Source: Erythrophleum ivorense
Lineage: Eukaryota > Streptophyta > Magnoliopsida > Fabales > Fabaceae
Assembly (NCBI GenBank): GCA_026724425.1
Contig: JAIUCV010000090.1
Span: 4,092,001 to 4,156,000, forward strand
Reading direction: 5' to 3'
DNA length: 64,000 bases
Within the stretch, counting starts at the first letter, position 1, and every line of letters starts with the position of its first letter. The notes beneath the pieces were generated by a model that saw only the letters and a program-made list of their open reading frames with translations, made no database searches and was not told the DNA's origin. The position numbers were made by a program, and so were the translations under genes. Below are positions 1 through 9,489 of the stretch, piece by piece.

Positions 1-1194
1 GCAGTTGAATTGGAGCATAGATGGAGAGGTTATTCAAATTGCAAATCGGGTGTCTCCCAACTTACCCGATTTGGACATATGCTCATTCCTTGGAAGATTC
101 TGGCATAACCAGGAAGAACTAAGCAACAAACCAAGATGGTATAGAGAGTCAACTCATCAGAGGAAGTCGGAGAATTGGATTCGTGAACAAATTCAATTTT
201 GATTAAGAGTTATTGATTTTACAAATTGGGTGAACCGGAGAATTCCCGATTTGGACCCAGACGTGCTAATTGGAGGATTCCGAGCAATTCTGAAGGAATT
301 AAGCTATAAACCGGCATGTTATGGAATTGTGACTCAATCAGGAAGATCATCAAATTGGATTCATCCCAATACCGGTTTTGGGTTAGAAGTTATTCAACTT
401 CTAAACCAGGTGATGCTCAACTTGCCTTGTTTGAAGTCTCACGGGATTGATCAACTCCAAACCTATTTGTGGCGACCAGGAGAGTTCAAATATCATTCAG
501 AAGCTGTCCAGAAACGAAGGATGTTCTTGATGGATTGTTTCAAGAGGATTTGGGGTAGGAGAATATTCAGAAGTCCATTAGAGATGATACCTATCAAGTC
601 CAGCCCCCTTGGAACATGTTACATACCCAAGAAGGCCCAAATTGAAAGGTGTATTGTTCTGCCCAAGAGGAGTGACGAAAATGAAGATCAAGAGTCACTT
701 TTGGAGTTCAAGAATCAGGAGGAGGTCAAGATTTATTCAACACATTTTTTATTGCTTTCAATAAGTTTAAGTCTTATTCTGTTTTCAAGAAACTTAATTA
801 CTTGGCTTTGTTTCCAAGTTTCTTTTCCTTTATATTCATGTAATCTCACTTGAGAAAACAACAACCTTTTTCTTTTTATCAAATATTTTTGAGAGTGATT
901 CTCTTTTGTTCCTTGTGAACTTTTCGATCTGTCTTGGTGTGTCATATCCAAGGGATCAACTCGGTTTATCAAGTGTTCTTCATCACACTTGTGTGGCCAT
1001 TCTATCAACTGAGGATAGTTGTTTGCGGTTTAAGATAGCATCAGGTGGTGGGTTTAATATACTCACTGTTGGATCTACCTGCATCATCTTTCTAAGGTTC
1101 CACCGCCTTATTTCTTTGGAGTTTCACCACTTCATTGGAGTCAAGGATTATCCCTACCAACTTAGAGTGAAAGATCTTGGCTAGGATCGTATCA
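1..1194 (+). repeat. 5' LTR (3' two thirds) of TR-GAG plus copy
   Basis: It matches 3368-4561 base for base apart from scattered substitutions and ends ATCA immediately before the primer site. Two open stretches inside it (5-202 and 230-853) are the LTR-encoded part of the gag ORF; a G to T change near 200 makes a TGA that separates them. They are not separate genes. Confidence 0.93.
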
Positions 1195-1196
1195 AG

Positions 1197-1208
1197 TGGT
1201 ATCAGAGC
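1197..1208 (+). other. Primer binding site (initiator tRNA-Met)
   Basis: TGGTATCAGAGC follows two bases after the LTR end. This is the standard plant LTR-retrotransposon primer site complementary to the 3' end of initiator tRNA-Met. Confidence 0.93.
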
Positions 1209-1214
1209 AACACT

Positions 1215-1379
1215 CGTAAGTTCGGTATTCTATCATTCTATCATCTTCTCATCTTTTCATTTCTTTTCCTTTTCATCTTCTCATCTTTTCATTTCTATCT
1301 TTCATATTCTATCTTTTCATCTTCATTTCTTTTATTTTCTTTTATTTTCAATTCTTATATATTTATTTTCGAAATCCAG

Positions 1380-1417
<38 letters not shown>

Positions 1418-1498
1418 AGTAAAAAAAAAAGAAACAAAAAAAGAGATAAAAAAAAAAGTAAAAAAAAAAAAGAGAAAAAAAAATTATTGTTTCTAATC
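1215..1498 (+). other. Untranslated leader with pyrimidine-rich block and long A tracts
   Basis: A TCATCTTTTC-rich block (about 1230-1370) is followed by about 100 bases that are nearly all A with GAGAG, GAAAC and GAGAT interruptions. In the minus-strand copies a MULE is inserted in the second A run, between GAGAGT and GAAAC. Here the run is uninterrupted, so this is the empty site. Confidence 0.8.
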
Positions 1499-4220
1499 AT
1501 GTCTGGTATTCCCAATCTCAAATTTCAAGCCATGATGGAAGAGATGCAGAAACTGATAAAGGCTGAGTTTGAAGGAGTGCATGAAAGGTTGAATCGAGTT
1601 CAAGAAGAAGCACAACAAAGGAAACCACGAAATCTGCCTAGTAGAAGAGAAAGAATCCAACCAAGATGTGCAAAGGCTGATTACAACAGACCAGAGGTTG
1701 ATTCTTATAGTCATGGTGTATATCCTACAATGGAGAGTCGAAGGAGATCACAATATGCTAGAGAAGGCAGGGATCGAACGGATGACAACTTGGGTGGTCT
1801 TAAGTTGAAGATTCATACATTCCATGGGAAGAATGATCCTGATGCATATCTAGAGTGGGAGAAAAACATGGAGCACGTTTTTGATTGCCAAAACTATTCC
1901 GAGTTCAAGAAGGTACGAGTTGCAGCATATGAATTTTGTGATTATGCTATTACTTGGTGGGATCAGTTGGTAACAAGCGGGAGGCGCAATGGAGAGTATC
2001 CCATTGAGACATGGTCTGAGATGAAGGCTGTGATGAGGAAGAGATTTATGTCCCAGCCACTACCACAGAGAGCTACATCAAAAGCTAAGAAGGCTAGATC
2101 AAGGCAATCGAAGTGTTGATGATTATTTTCAGGAGATGTTGCCTAAGAGTATTTTGGATGAGCAGCAGAAGAAGGGTAACAGACGTCAAACTTCTGGATC
2201 TAATTCATCTCACATGAATCCAAGTACTTCTAAGGAGGAGAAGACAGTCCCTAAACCGAGTATTAACACCAAGCCATCCACTGGCACTAAAGAAATCCAA
2301 GGTCATTGTGGAGGTGAGAGTCCCAATCAGAGAGCAATGGGGCTTAGGGTCAATGGCGAGCTTGAAACTGAAAGAGAGTCTTATTCTACTGATCCTGATG
2401 ATAAGGATGGTGAAGAACTTGATACTAAAGAGGAGTTGTTGGTAGTAAAGAGGTCCCTGAATGAGCAAGCCAAAGTAGAAGAGAATGTGCAAGAGGAGGA
2501 GCTGTTTCATTCAAGATGTAACACTCAAGATAAAGGGTACAGCTTGATCATTGATGAATGGAGCTGTACAAATGCAGCTAGCACTACCTTGGAGGAGAAA
2601 TTGGGTTCAAAAGGTGAACTAGGAGAGTTCACAGAAGGTGTTGCTGTTCTGCCCCGTGAACAACAACATGGAATCATCTATTCCATTCTGATCAAAGAGA
2701 AGCCACCAGAATCACTTCAACACTTCTCAACCCAACATTGTACAGTTTCGAGGTCGAAACTTTTTCAAGAGGAGGGGTATGATGTGATCATGGAACCAGT
2801 TGAAGCGGTCATCAAACCAGAAGCTGAACCAGAGCTTGACCAAAGCGGAGGTACAAGTTTAATCAGACTCGGGAAGGATATACATGCCTTTAATGGAGCG
2901 TACCAAGCCAACCAGAAGGATTCAGGCAACAAATCAACCTATTCCATAAACCTAACTCATCAGAGATTCATGACGAAGTGGAATCAGGTCCATAGGAGCT
3001 CGGACCTGTTGGGAATCGAATTTACAAAACCGGTGATTCCAGACGACCATGTTAGTAAAGCTGAGGCAGACCTACGTCCACTGTTCGATTCTTTTCAGAG
3101 CAACCACGAGGATTCAGACCATGAGACAACCTGGGAAACATTCTCAGCTCATCCAGAGAGATTCTCAAAGTGGAATCATTCCAATCAGAGTTCAGATGAT
3201 GGAGTTATTCAGTTTTCAAGTCAGATGATTCCAGACTATCCAGCTATCGAAGCCGAATCGGAGAGATGCTCATTGTTTGGATCATTCCGTCTCAACGACA
3301 AGGTATTAAGGTCTGAAACTAACTGGAATACATTCTTATCTCAACCATGTCACGTCTCGAAGTGGAAGCAGTTGAATTGGAGCATAGATGGAGAGGTTAT
3401 ACAAATTGAAAATCGGGTGTCTCCCAACTTACCCGATTTGGACATATGCTCATTCCTTGGAAGATTCTGGCATAACCAGGAAGAACTAAGCAACAAACCA
3501 AGATGGTATAGAGAGTCAACTCATCAGAGGAAGTCGGAGAATTGGATTCGTGAACAAATTCAATTTGGATTAAGAGTTATTGATTTTACAAATTGGGTGA
3601 ACCGGAGAATTCCCGATTTGGACCCAGACGTGCTAATTGGAGGATTCCGAGCAATTCTGAAGGAATTAAGCTATAAACCGGCATGTTATGGAATTGTGAC
3701 TCAATCAGGGAGATCATCAAATTGGATTCATCCCAATACCGGTTTTGGGTTAGAAGTTATTCAACTTCTAAACCAGGTGATGCTCAACTTGCCTTGTTTG
3801 AAGTCTCACGGGATTGATCAACTCCAAACCTATTTGTGGCGACCAGGAGAGTTCAAATATCATTCAGAAGCTGTCCAGAAACGAAGGATGTTCTTGATGG
3901 ATTGTTTCAAGAGGATTTGGGGTAGGAGAATATTCAGAAGTCCATTAGAGATGATACCTATCAAGTCCAGCCCCTTTGGAACATGTTACATACCTAAGAA
4001 GGCCCAAATTGAAAGGTGTATTGTTCTGCCCAAGAGGAGTGACGAAAATGAAGATCAAGAGTCACTTTTGGAGTTCAAGAATCAGGAGGAGGTCAAGAGT
4101 TATGCAACACATTTTTTATTGCTTTCAATAAGTTTAAGTCTTATTCTGTTTTCAAGAAACTTAATTACTTGGCTTTGTTTCCAAGTTTCTTTTCCTTTAT
4201 ATTCATGTAATCTCACTTGA
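1499..4220 (+). pseudogene. Gag-like ORF extending into the 3' LTR, broken by a 1-base frameshift
   Basis: The ATG at 1499 starts the frame MSGIPNLKFQ; the upstream TTG is not needed. A Retrotrans_gag-type domain lies at about residues 100-215, with a central WW dipeptide in a YAITWWDQL context. Near 2051 this copy has one extra base relative to the minus-strand copies (ATGTCCC versus ATGCCC), which stops the first frame at 2119; the downstream frame is open from 2136 to 4220. The undisturbed version (at 35257 and 39969, minus) is about 906 residues. The last ~480 residues are encoded by the LTR. An acidic/charged linker separates gag from five degenerate ~60-residue repeats, and the C-terminus is hydrophobic. 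No zinc knuckle or enzyme domain is visible. The likely role is a Gag particle protein supplied with enzymes in trans (inference). Confidence 0.85.
2767..2777 (+). other. Polypurine tract inside the coding frame
   Basis: AAGAGGAGGGG lies two bases before the LTR start TGATGTG. It is read in frame as part of the ORF (QEEGYD region), so the plus-strand primer site doubles as coding sequence. Confidence 0.8.
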
Positions 4221-4561
4221 GAAAACAACAACCTTTTTCTTTTTATCAAATATTTTTGAGAGTGATTCTCTTTTGTTCCTTGTGAACTTTTCGATCTGTC
4301 TTGGTGTGTCATATCCAAGGGATCAACTCGGTTTATCAAGTGTTCTTCATCACACTTGTGTGGCCATTCTATCAACTGAGGATAGTTGTTTGCGGTTTAA
4401 GATAGCATCAGGTGGTGGGTTTAATATACTCACTGTTGGATCTACCTGCATCATCTTTCTAAGGTTCCACCGCCTTGTTTCTTTGGAGTTTCACCACTTC
4501 ATTGGAGTCAAGGATTATCCCTACCAACTTAGAGTGAAAGATCTTGGCTAGGATCGTATCA
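2780..4561 (+). repeat. 3' LTR of TR-GAG plus copy (1782 bp)
   Basis: It starts TGATGTGATCATGG and ends GGATCGTATCA. The 5' boundary is fixed by the minus array, whose outer end is the same TGATGTG sequence flanked by a target duplication. The gag ORF continues through it to the stop at 4218-4220. A TATA-like TTTATATTCATG (4196-4207) lies just before that stop, so nearly all of U3 is coding and R-U5 would be the last ~330 bases (inference). Confidence 0.9.
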
Positions 4562-5330
4562 CATCACCTGTTTATTCGATGAATATATTCAAATTTCTGG
4601 TGGCTATCTGCGAAGAAATAAACAGTGTTTTAGCAAAGTTTTGGTGGAACTCAAATGATGGAAAGAAAGGTATGCATTAGCTTTCATGGAAAAGATTATG
4701 CTTACCGAAAAAGGAAGGAGGGCTTGGTTTTCGAGAGATCGAAAGTTTTAACTTGGCACTTCTAGGAAAACAAGCATGGAGATTATTGCAAAAACCGGAA
4801 TGCTTGATGGCTCGAGTACTGCGGGGAAGATACTATGGTACCGGTAACATCTTAGCGGCGACGGTGAAAAGGAAAAGCTCCTTTGCTTGGAAATCAATCT
4901 TACAGGGACGTGATTTAATGAAAAGAGGAATGAGATTCGTAGTTGGAGATGGTACCACAATTGATGCTTGGACAGATCATTGGTTACCGACTCATCCACC
5001 ATGACCTCCAAATCCACGAAATGATGACGTCAGCCATTATTTACTCAAAGATTGGTTTAATCCCACAAGAACAGGTTGGAATGAAGATCTAATCAAAGAA
5101 TTAGTTTCTGATGAGGATATACATCTAGTACTTTCTACTCGGATCTGTTCACGAGCCACATATGACATGGTGGGTTGGCATTACAACGAGAATGGACTCT
5201 ACTCAGTGAAGTCAGCATACTGGTTAGCTACCCACTTGCCGGAGAATGAGGTAATTGAAACTCTATCAGGTAATGCGACACTGAACAACGCAATTTGGAA
5301 GTTGGAAACAGTACCAACGCCGTTATCGCG
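4562..5330 (+). pseudogene. L1-type LINE reverse-transcriptase C-terminal region, relic
   Basis: Reading from about 4570 gives the post-RT region of plant L1-like LINEs: an FWWNSND motif, KEGGLGFREIESFNLALLGK, WRLL..., a GDG...DAWTDHWLP motif and a later YSVKSAYWL motif (zf-RVT neighbourhood). Two nonsense codons interrupt it (TAG near 4678, TGA near 5003). No RT catalytic core or 3' tail is present. The TR-GAG element is inserted at its left edge, in an A-S-P-V-Y-S-M stretch, so the LINE is the older host. Similarity to LINEs ends near 5330. Confidence 0.85.
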
Positions 5331-5735
5331 CGTCACCACCGGTAATGTGTGCCAATTTTTTTTTCTTTTTATTATGATTCAATTAGTTATGGTCTACGGA
5401 ATAGTTTAGATTAGTTGTAGATTCGGAATTGAGATTAGTTGTAGATTCAGAATTGTTTATCTTATCAAAATTTTTGATTGGAATTGAGATTACAACAAAA
5501 TTCGGAATTGTAGATTTTTTAGGTATAAAACACAATTTTTTAGTGGAATTGAGATTAGTTGTAGATTCGGAATCGTTTAGCTTATCAAAATTTTTGTTTG
5601 GAATTGAGATTACCGCAAAATTCGGAATTGTAGATTTTTTTAGATTATAAAACCAAAAGTTTCTATTGGGTATCAATTTCATATACCGTTCGGACTAAAC
5701 CCGAACGGTTCCTAACCGAACCCGACCCCGTCACA
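5331..5735. repeat. Short direct repeats and a possible hAT-like terminus between LINE and CACTA-A
   Basis: A ~120 bp unit beginning GAGATTAGTTGTAGATTC occurs at 5431 and again at 5551 (imperfect tandem copy to about 5660). At 5690-5740 the sequence contains the inverted pair CCGTTCGG/CCCGAACGG and ends GTCACATGCCTA, whose complement TAGGCATGTGAC resembles ends of small plant hAT-type elements. No matching left end was found, so the class is a guess. No gene is seen. Confidence 0.4.
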
Positions 5736-5857
5736 TGCCTAGTATTGTTACCCTATTAAACTTCCCGACCACTAACTTCCATGTTAGTTGTAGACACTTT
5801 TTTTTTTTTGTTACTTTCTATATGCATATTTTGAATATTATTTTTTTTCTTTGGCAG

Positions 5858-7581
5858 ATGGGTGATAGTTACATGGACTATTTGAGTCAGGGAGGAGGCG
5901 GTTCACGTGGTTCTTCTGGACGTGGCGGTTCTTCTGGCCGTGGCCATGGTGGTTCGGCATCGCGTTCCGTTCCCCAGACTTCTGGCCATGGTGGTTCGGC
6001 ATCGCGTTCCGTTCCTCCGACTTCTGGCCATGGGCTCACTTATAGCTCCCACGCTTCTACGGAGCAGCGTGCACGGTCTCCATCTCCGCCCGCTCAGACG
6101 TCGCCCCCACATATTCCGGACGCAGATCCGACCATGATTCAGGCCACTAGAGAGGCATTTTATGCGTCTATTAGGGACATTTTATATGAGCCTGGTCATC
6201 ATCTTCTCCCTCATCTTCATCCACACCGTCCGCCGAACACCTTCTGGTATATGTATATTTTTAAAAAAAATTTTAGTTTTAGTTTTTGTTTTATTTTATA
6301 TTTCACAATTTATCAATCTTAATTCTAATGTTTTTTCTCTTCAGGTTTAACGATGATCCATCCGTCGCTTCCGCAGTGACGAAAATCTTTGAAAAAGATT
6401 TCAAAGAACCTCATGCCCGGTGGAAAGATGTACCAGAGTATGTCATCGACCGTTGGTTCGGTACCTTCGCTGTAAGTCTTAACATGAGTTTAATTTACTT
6501 TTTCAAAATTCGATTCATTGTTTTTAATCTAATATTATATGATTAATTTTTATATTTTGTTTAAGCGTAAGTATCACTGGGATTCTGGCTTTACTGGGAT
6601 GGTTCACGAGGAGTTCAGAGCCAAAGTCAGGCAGCGATTGCCTGATATGGTATCACGTTGGAAGCAGAGTTGGATCAAAAAGGGAGATAAGGCCATGCCT
6701 TACTGGTTCGACGTGAATGTTTGGAAGGGCTTAGTTGCATTTTGGCAGGATCCTGATCACCAGACCAGAAGCGGGAACAGCAAGTCGGCTCGAATGAAGA
6801 GTAAAAACTCTACACATCGTTCGGGCCGAACTTCATTCAGAGCCCGAGGCCGAATGCTCGTAAGTTTTCTTTATTTCCTAATTGTTTTTTATATTACTTA
6901 TTTTTATCATTCTTATCATATCTAAAATTATTTTGAAGGCCGAGGAAAAGGGAGAGTCAGAGACTGATTTGCTAGCGGTTCTCGCGTACACAAAGCGAAA
7001 CCCGGATGGCACTTTCTTGGACGAAGACTCGGAGGAGCTTTACAACGACGTTAACTCCAAGCTAAAAGAAATGACTCAGAATGATGATCCCGAGAGTATA
7101 GCTTCTGGTCCTGTTGAGCTATCTACGTCTGTGAGGAACAAAATTTTTGTTGAGGTAATTGTTTTTGTTTTTTTTTCATATTATTTCAGTTCATATTTAT
7201 ATTATATTATCAATTTGTTTATTTAAATTTTTTTTTTGTTTTTTTCAGACCGCTCCCCGTAGAAAGGGACAAATTAGAGGCATTGGTTCTCTCCAATCCC
7301 AAATCGATACTGGGAGTGGTTCTCTTCGTTGTTCCGCTTCAAGTCCGTTCCAGGATCCCCGCGAGGTTGCTGAGATAAAGGAGGAGCTAACTGCAACAAA
7401 GACGAAGTTAGCATGCTATGAAGAGCTATTCGGCTATTTGGGCGCTAACGATCCGAAGCTCCTCGAGATTATGAGGCGCCACTATCCAGACAACCAGCAG
7501 TTCCAGAGCGGAAGCAGCGGAGGGGATGCAGCAGAAGGTGGAGGTGGATCAGCGGGCCGTGGACAGTCTCCTGAATTTTAG
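5858..7581 (+). CDS. TNPA-like CACTA accessory transposase (Transposase_24/Ptta type), 5 coding exons
   Basis: Exons read by eye are 5858-6246, 6345-6471, 6566-6859, 6939-7154 and 7249-7581, with GT/AG borders. The ATG follows an acceptor (TTGGCAG|ATG), so a noncoding first exon existed upstream and is lost here. The product begins with a Gly/Ser/Arg-rich region, then carries the conserved core (RKYHWDSGF..., PDMVSRW, a VWKGLVAFWQDPDH stretch, KSKNSTHRSGRTSF), then a C-terminal coiled-coil-like EIKEELTATKTKLACYEEL segment. In En/Spm the second protein binds subterminal repeats and regulates transposition; the flanking TTGCGACGGAA repeats are the likely target (inference). Its exon pattern matches 28432-26796, which supports the model. 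Frames look intact, but the element lacks its promoter side and TNP2. Confidence 0.82.
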
Positions 7582-7759
7582 TTTATATTTGAACCGTTTT
7601 TAAATGTTACGTTTGAACTATTTTCCCGTATTTTGTACTATATTTGAATTTAAGTTTTAATTAAATTTTAATTTTTTCATATTATTTTTTTTATTTACGT
7701 TTTAATAAATTTAAAATTAAATTTATTTATTAAAATAATATTTTTAATAAAAAATCATA
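7582..7759. other. AT-rich 3' region of CACTA-A TNPA gene
   Basis: Very A/T-rich sequence between the TNPA stop codon and the subterminal repeats, presumably the 3' UTR and terminator. No further gene. Confidence 0.5.
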
Positions 7760-8108
7760 AATTTTGCGATGGAATTAAATCCCTCGCAACCTTGCGAGGG
7801 AATTGCGGCGGATTTCTTTCAATCGCAAAATTGCGACGAAATAAATTCCATCGCAAATTTGCGACGGAAACATTCCATCGCAAACTAGCGACGGAAATTT
7901 CCGTCGCAAAACCGTCGCAAAATTGCGACGGAGGAATTTCTCTCGCAAACTTGCGACGGAATTGTTTCCGTCGCAAATTTGCGACTGAATTGCGACGGAA
8001 ATGTCATTGCGACGAAAATTACTTTCTCGCAATTCCGTCGCAAACGTCAAATTGCGACGGAATTGCGGCGATATTTTCCGTCGCAATTAGGGTATATTTC
8101 TTGTAGTG
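7760..8108 (+). repeat. CACTA-A subterminal repeats and right terminal inverted repeat
   Basis: About a dozen copies, in both orientations, of TTGCGACGGAA or TTGCGAGGGAA and variants end with the terminal inverted repeat at 8098-8108. Any apparent ORFs here are repeat artefacts. The next three bases are GTG; the left duplication is missing because the element is truncated. Confidence 0.85.
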
Positions 8109-8412
8109 GTGGAACTCTATCAAACCAGAATTGGCTACCCAAAACGAAATCAGTGAAGGTATGCGTTTGATTGATTTTATGAGATTGATTTTCCACCTTT
8201 GTTATAACAGGACGAAGAAATTTATAACAGAAAGTATGCGTCCAGGACGAAGAAATTGGCGGTGACGGAGGAGGAGAAGAGGATACAAGAGGTTTCTGAT
8301 TGCCGTGATTGATAACTGTAAGAGCATCAACTTTTTCGAAAGGCTTCAAATTCTCTCCGCCGCCGTCGGCGATTCTGATACCCATTTCGGGCGTCACTTT
8401 TCTTGCTCAGGA
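8109..8412 (-). other. Unidentified segment, possibly a captured gene fragment
   Basis: On the minus strand a frame from 8397 reads as a non-repetitive, codon-like protein piece (PEMGIRIADGGGENLKPF start, a VDALTVINHGNQ stretch, then a Ser/Pro-rich run) until about 8150. I do not recognise it. It ends where CACTA-A begins and where the plastid DNA begins, so it may be host genic sequence into which both came, or a fragment carried by a transposon. Confidence 0.3.
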
Positions 8413-8815
8413 AGCCACGTCAAATAACATCCAAAGTTTTGGTTTCAGAAGAGGGAATGTCTAATGTTTTTTTACCTGGAGAACTTATTGGATTGTTACG
8501 AGCAGAACGAACGGGGCGTGCTTTAGAAGAAGCAATCTGTTATCGAGCCATTTTATTAGGAATAACGCGAGCATCTTTGAGTACTCACAGTTTTATATCC
8601 GAAGCAAGTTTTCAAGAAACTGCTCGTGTTTTAGCAAAAGCTGCTCTTCGGGGTCGTATTGATTGGTTAAAGGGCCTGAAAGAAAATGTTGTTCTAGGGG
8701 GGGGGGTAATCCCCGCCGGGACCGGATTCAACAAAGGGTTGGTGCATTGTTCAAGGCAACATACCAACATTCTTTTGGAAAAAAAAACAAAGAGCTATTT
8801 GATAATGGAATAGTT
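8413..8815 (+). pseudogene. rpoC2: Nuclear plastid DNA (NUPT): fragment of rpoC2
   Basis: The translated frame matches the conserved interior of the plastid RNA polymerase beta'' subunit: RQITSKVLVSEEGMSNVF, PGELIGLLRAER, RALEEAICYRA, SFISEASFQETARVLAKAAL and RGRIDWLKGLKENVVLGG are diagnostic. Only ~135 residues of the >1300-residue protein are present. The G run near 8700 is expanded, followed by small indels and a stop, so it is a dead nuclear copy. Functional plastid rpoC2 would be flanked by rpoC1 and rps2; here the flanks are transposons. Confidence 0.92.
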
Positions 8816-9489
8816 ATTTATAATTTCTGTTGAGCGATGAAACTCGTGAACTCTTTTTGTTATCGTTTAGGATTCGTTAGCGTTTGATTTTGATTGATTT
8901 TGCGTTAGATTCTAACTTTCATCCATAGTGTTGTGATTTGATGATCCCTGCTTATCTTTTAGGATTCGTTAGCGTTTGATTTTGATTGATTTTGCGTTTG
9001 ATTTCTAACTTTCATCCATAGTGTTGTGATTTGATGATCCCTGCTTAAATGTTGCTTTGATCCGGTTTTTCGTTTTGAGAGAGATCAGTGACTGTAAATT
9101 CACTTTTTTTAGTTGTTAAGGTACTTTTGTTGGTTTGATCTTCTGAATAGAAGTGCGAAATTTTGCCCCTTTTGCGAATTTTTTTGGCTGTCTATATGAT
9201 CCATACAAGTCTTTATAGTTATGATCTATATGATCTTTTCAATCTCTGTATGGATCTCCATAGCACTGATCTCTATAGATCATAACTATCTTCTCTAGAA
9301 TTGGTAATTCTACGGTAGAATGATTAGCAAGATTGATGGGTTTATGCTACTTTTTAAGACTACAGTGAATGATGTGTTTATTTCGCTTAAGATTTTGTTT
9401 TCCAAGTTTGCTTACTTTAGTAGTCAAGATTTTTAGCCTCCTTTGTCATTATTGTGCTTCATACAATCTCCAATTTATAAAATATAGGT
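8816..9489. repeat. Noncoding region with a 92 bp tandem duplication, upstream of the ULP gene
   Basis: A unit beginning TAGGATTCGTTAGCG at 8868 is repeated from 8960 to about 9050, nearly identical. TAGTTATGATCTATA (about 9217) and its complement TATAGATCATAACTA (about 9272) form a small inverted repeat. The stretch ends with an acceptor-like AAATATAG before the ATG at 9490, so part may be the 5' UTR and intron of the ULP gene. I could not place the MULE left end. Confidence 0.5.

Larger units (their letters stand above)
1..4561 (+). mobile_element. TR-GAG-type non-autonomous LTR retrotransposon, plus-strand copy (5' end outside window)
   Basis: The layout is 5' LTR remainder (1-1194), initiator-Met primer site (1197-1208), A/T-rich leader, a gag ORF and a 3' LTR (2780-4561). 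Bases 1-1194 repeat 3368-4561 without length change; I counted about nine mismatches. No protease, RT, RNase H or integrase is present, which fits the terminal-repeat-with-GAG class of non-autonomous LTR elements known from plants. The element sits in a LINE relic; the five bases after it (CATCA, 4562-4566) are the expected target duplication, but the partner lies outside the window. Three further LTRs of this family lie at 32-43 kb on the minus strand. This copy is younger-looking but coding-defective (frameshift near 2051) and lacks the MULE seen in the minus copies. Confidence 0.9.
5736..8108 (+). mobile_element. CACTA-A: right half of a CACTA (En/Spm) transposon
   Basis: The right terminus is TTCTTGTAGTG (8098-8108), the complement of CACTACAAGAA, preceded by ~330 bp of TTGCGACGGAA-type subterminal repeats. 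The element contains a complete TNPA-like gene but no TNP2 gene and no left terminus; the left boundary (about 5736-5850) is a truncation. It is closely related to CACTA-C (26264-47931): same subterminal motif and same exon structure, in the opposite orientation. Confidence 0.85.

Noticed and set aside
5..853. Independent small genes at the window start
   Set aside because: They are the LTR-encoded end of the TR-GAG ORF in a 5' LTR, identical in layout to 3368-4220.
733..1184. 92-residue ORFs on both strands repeated at every LTR end (906-1184, 4273-4551, 32204-32482 and others)
   Set aside because: They lie in R-U5, have no coding character and merely repeat because LTRs repeat.
7760..8100. 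Regular short repeats with spacers resembling a CRISPR array (also 26280-26620 and 47500-47900)
   Set aside because: Motifs occur in both orientations with irregular spacing next to CACTACAAGAA ends, so they are CACTA subterminal repeats in a plant genome.
8403..8813. A functional RNA polymerase subunit gene
   Set aside because: It is only a tenth of rpoC2, with indels and no plastid neighbours; it is a nuclear plastid insertion.
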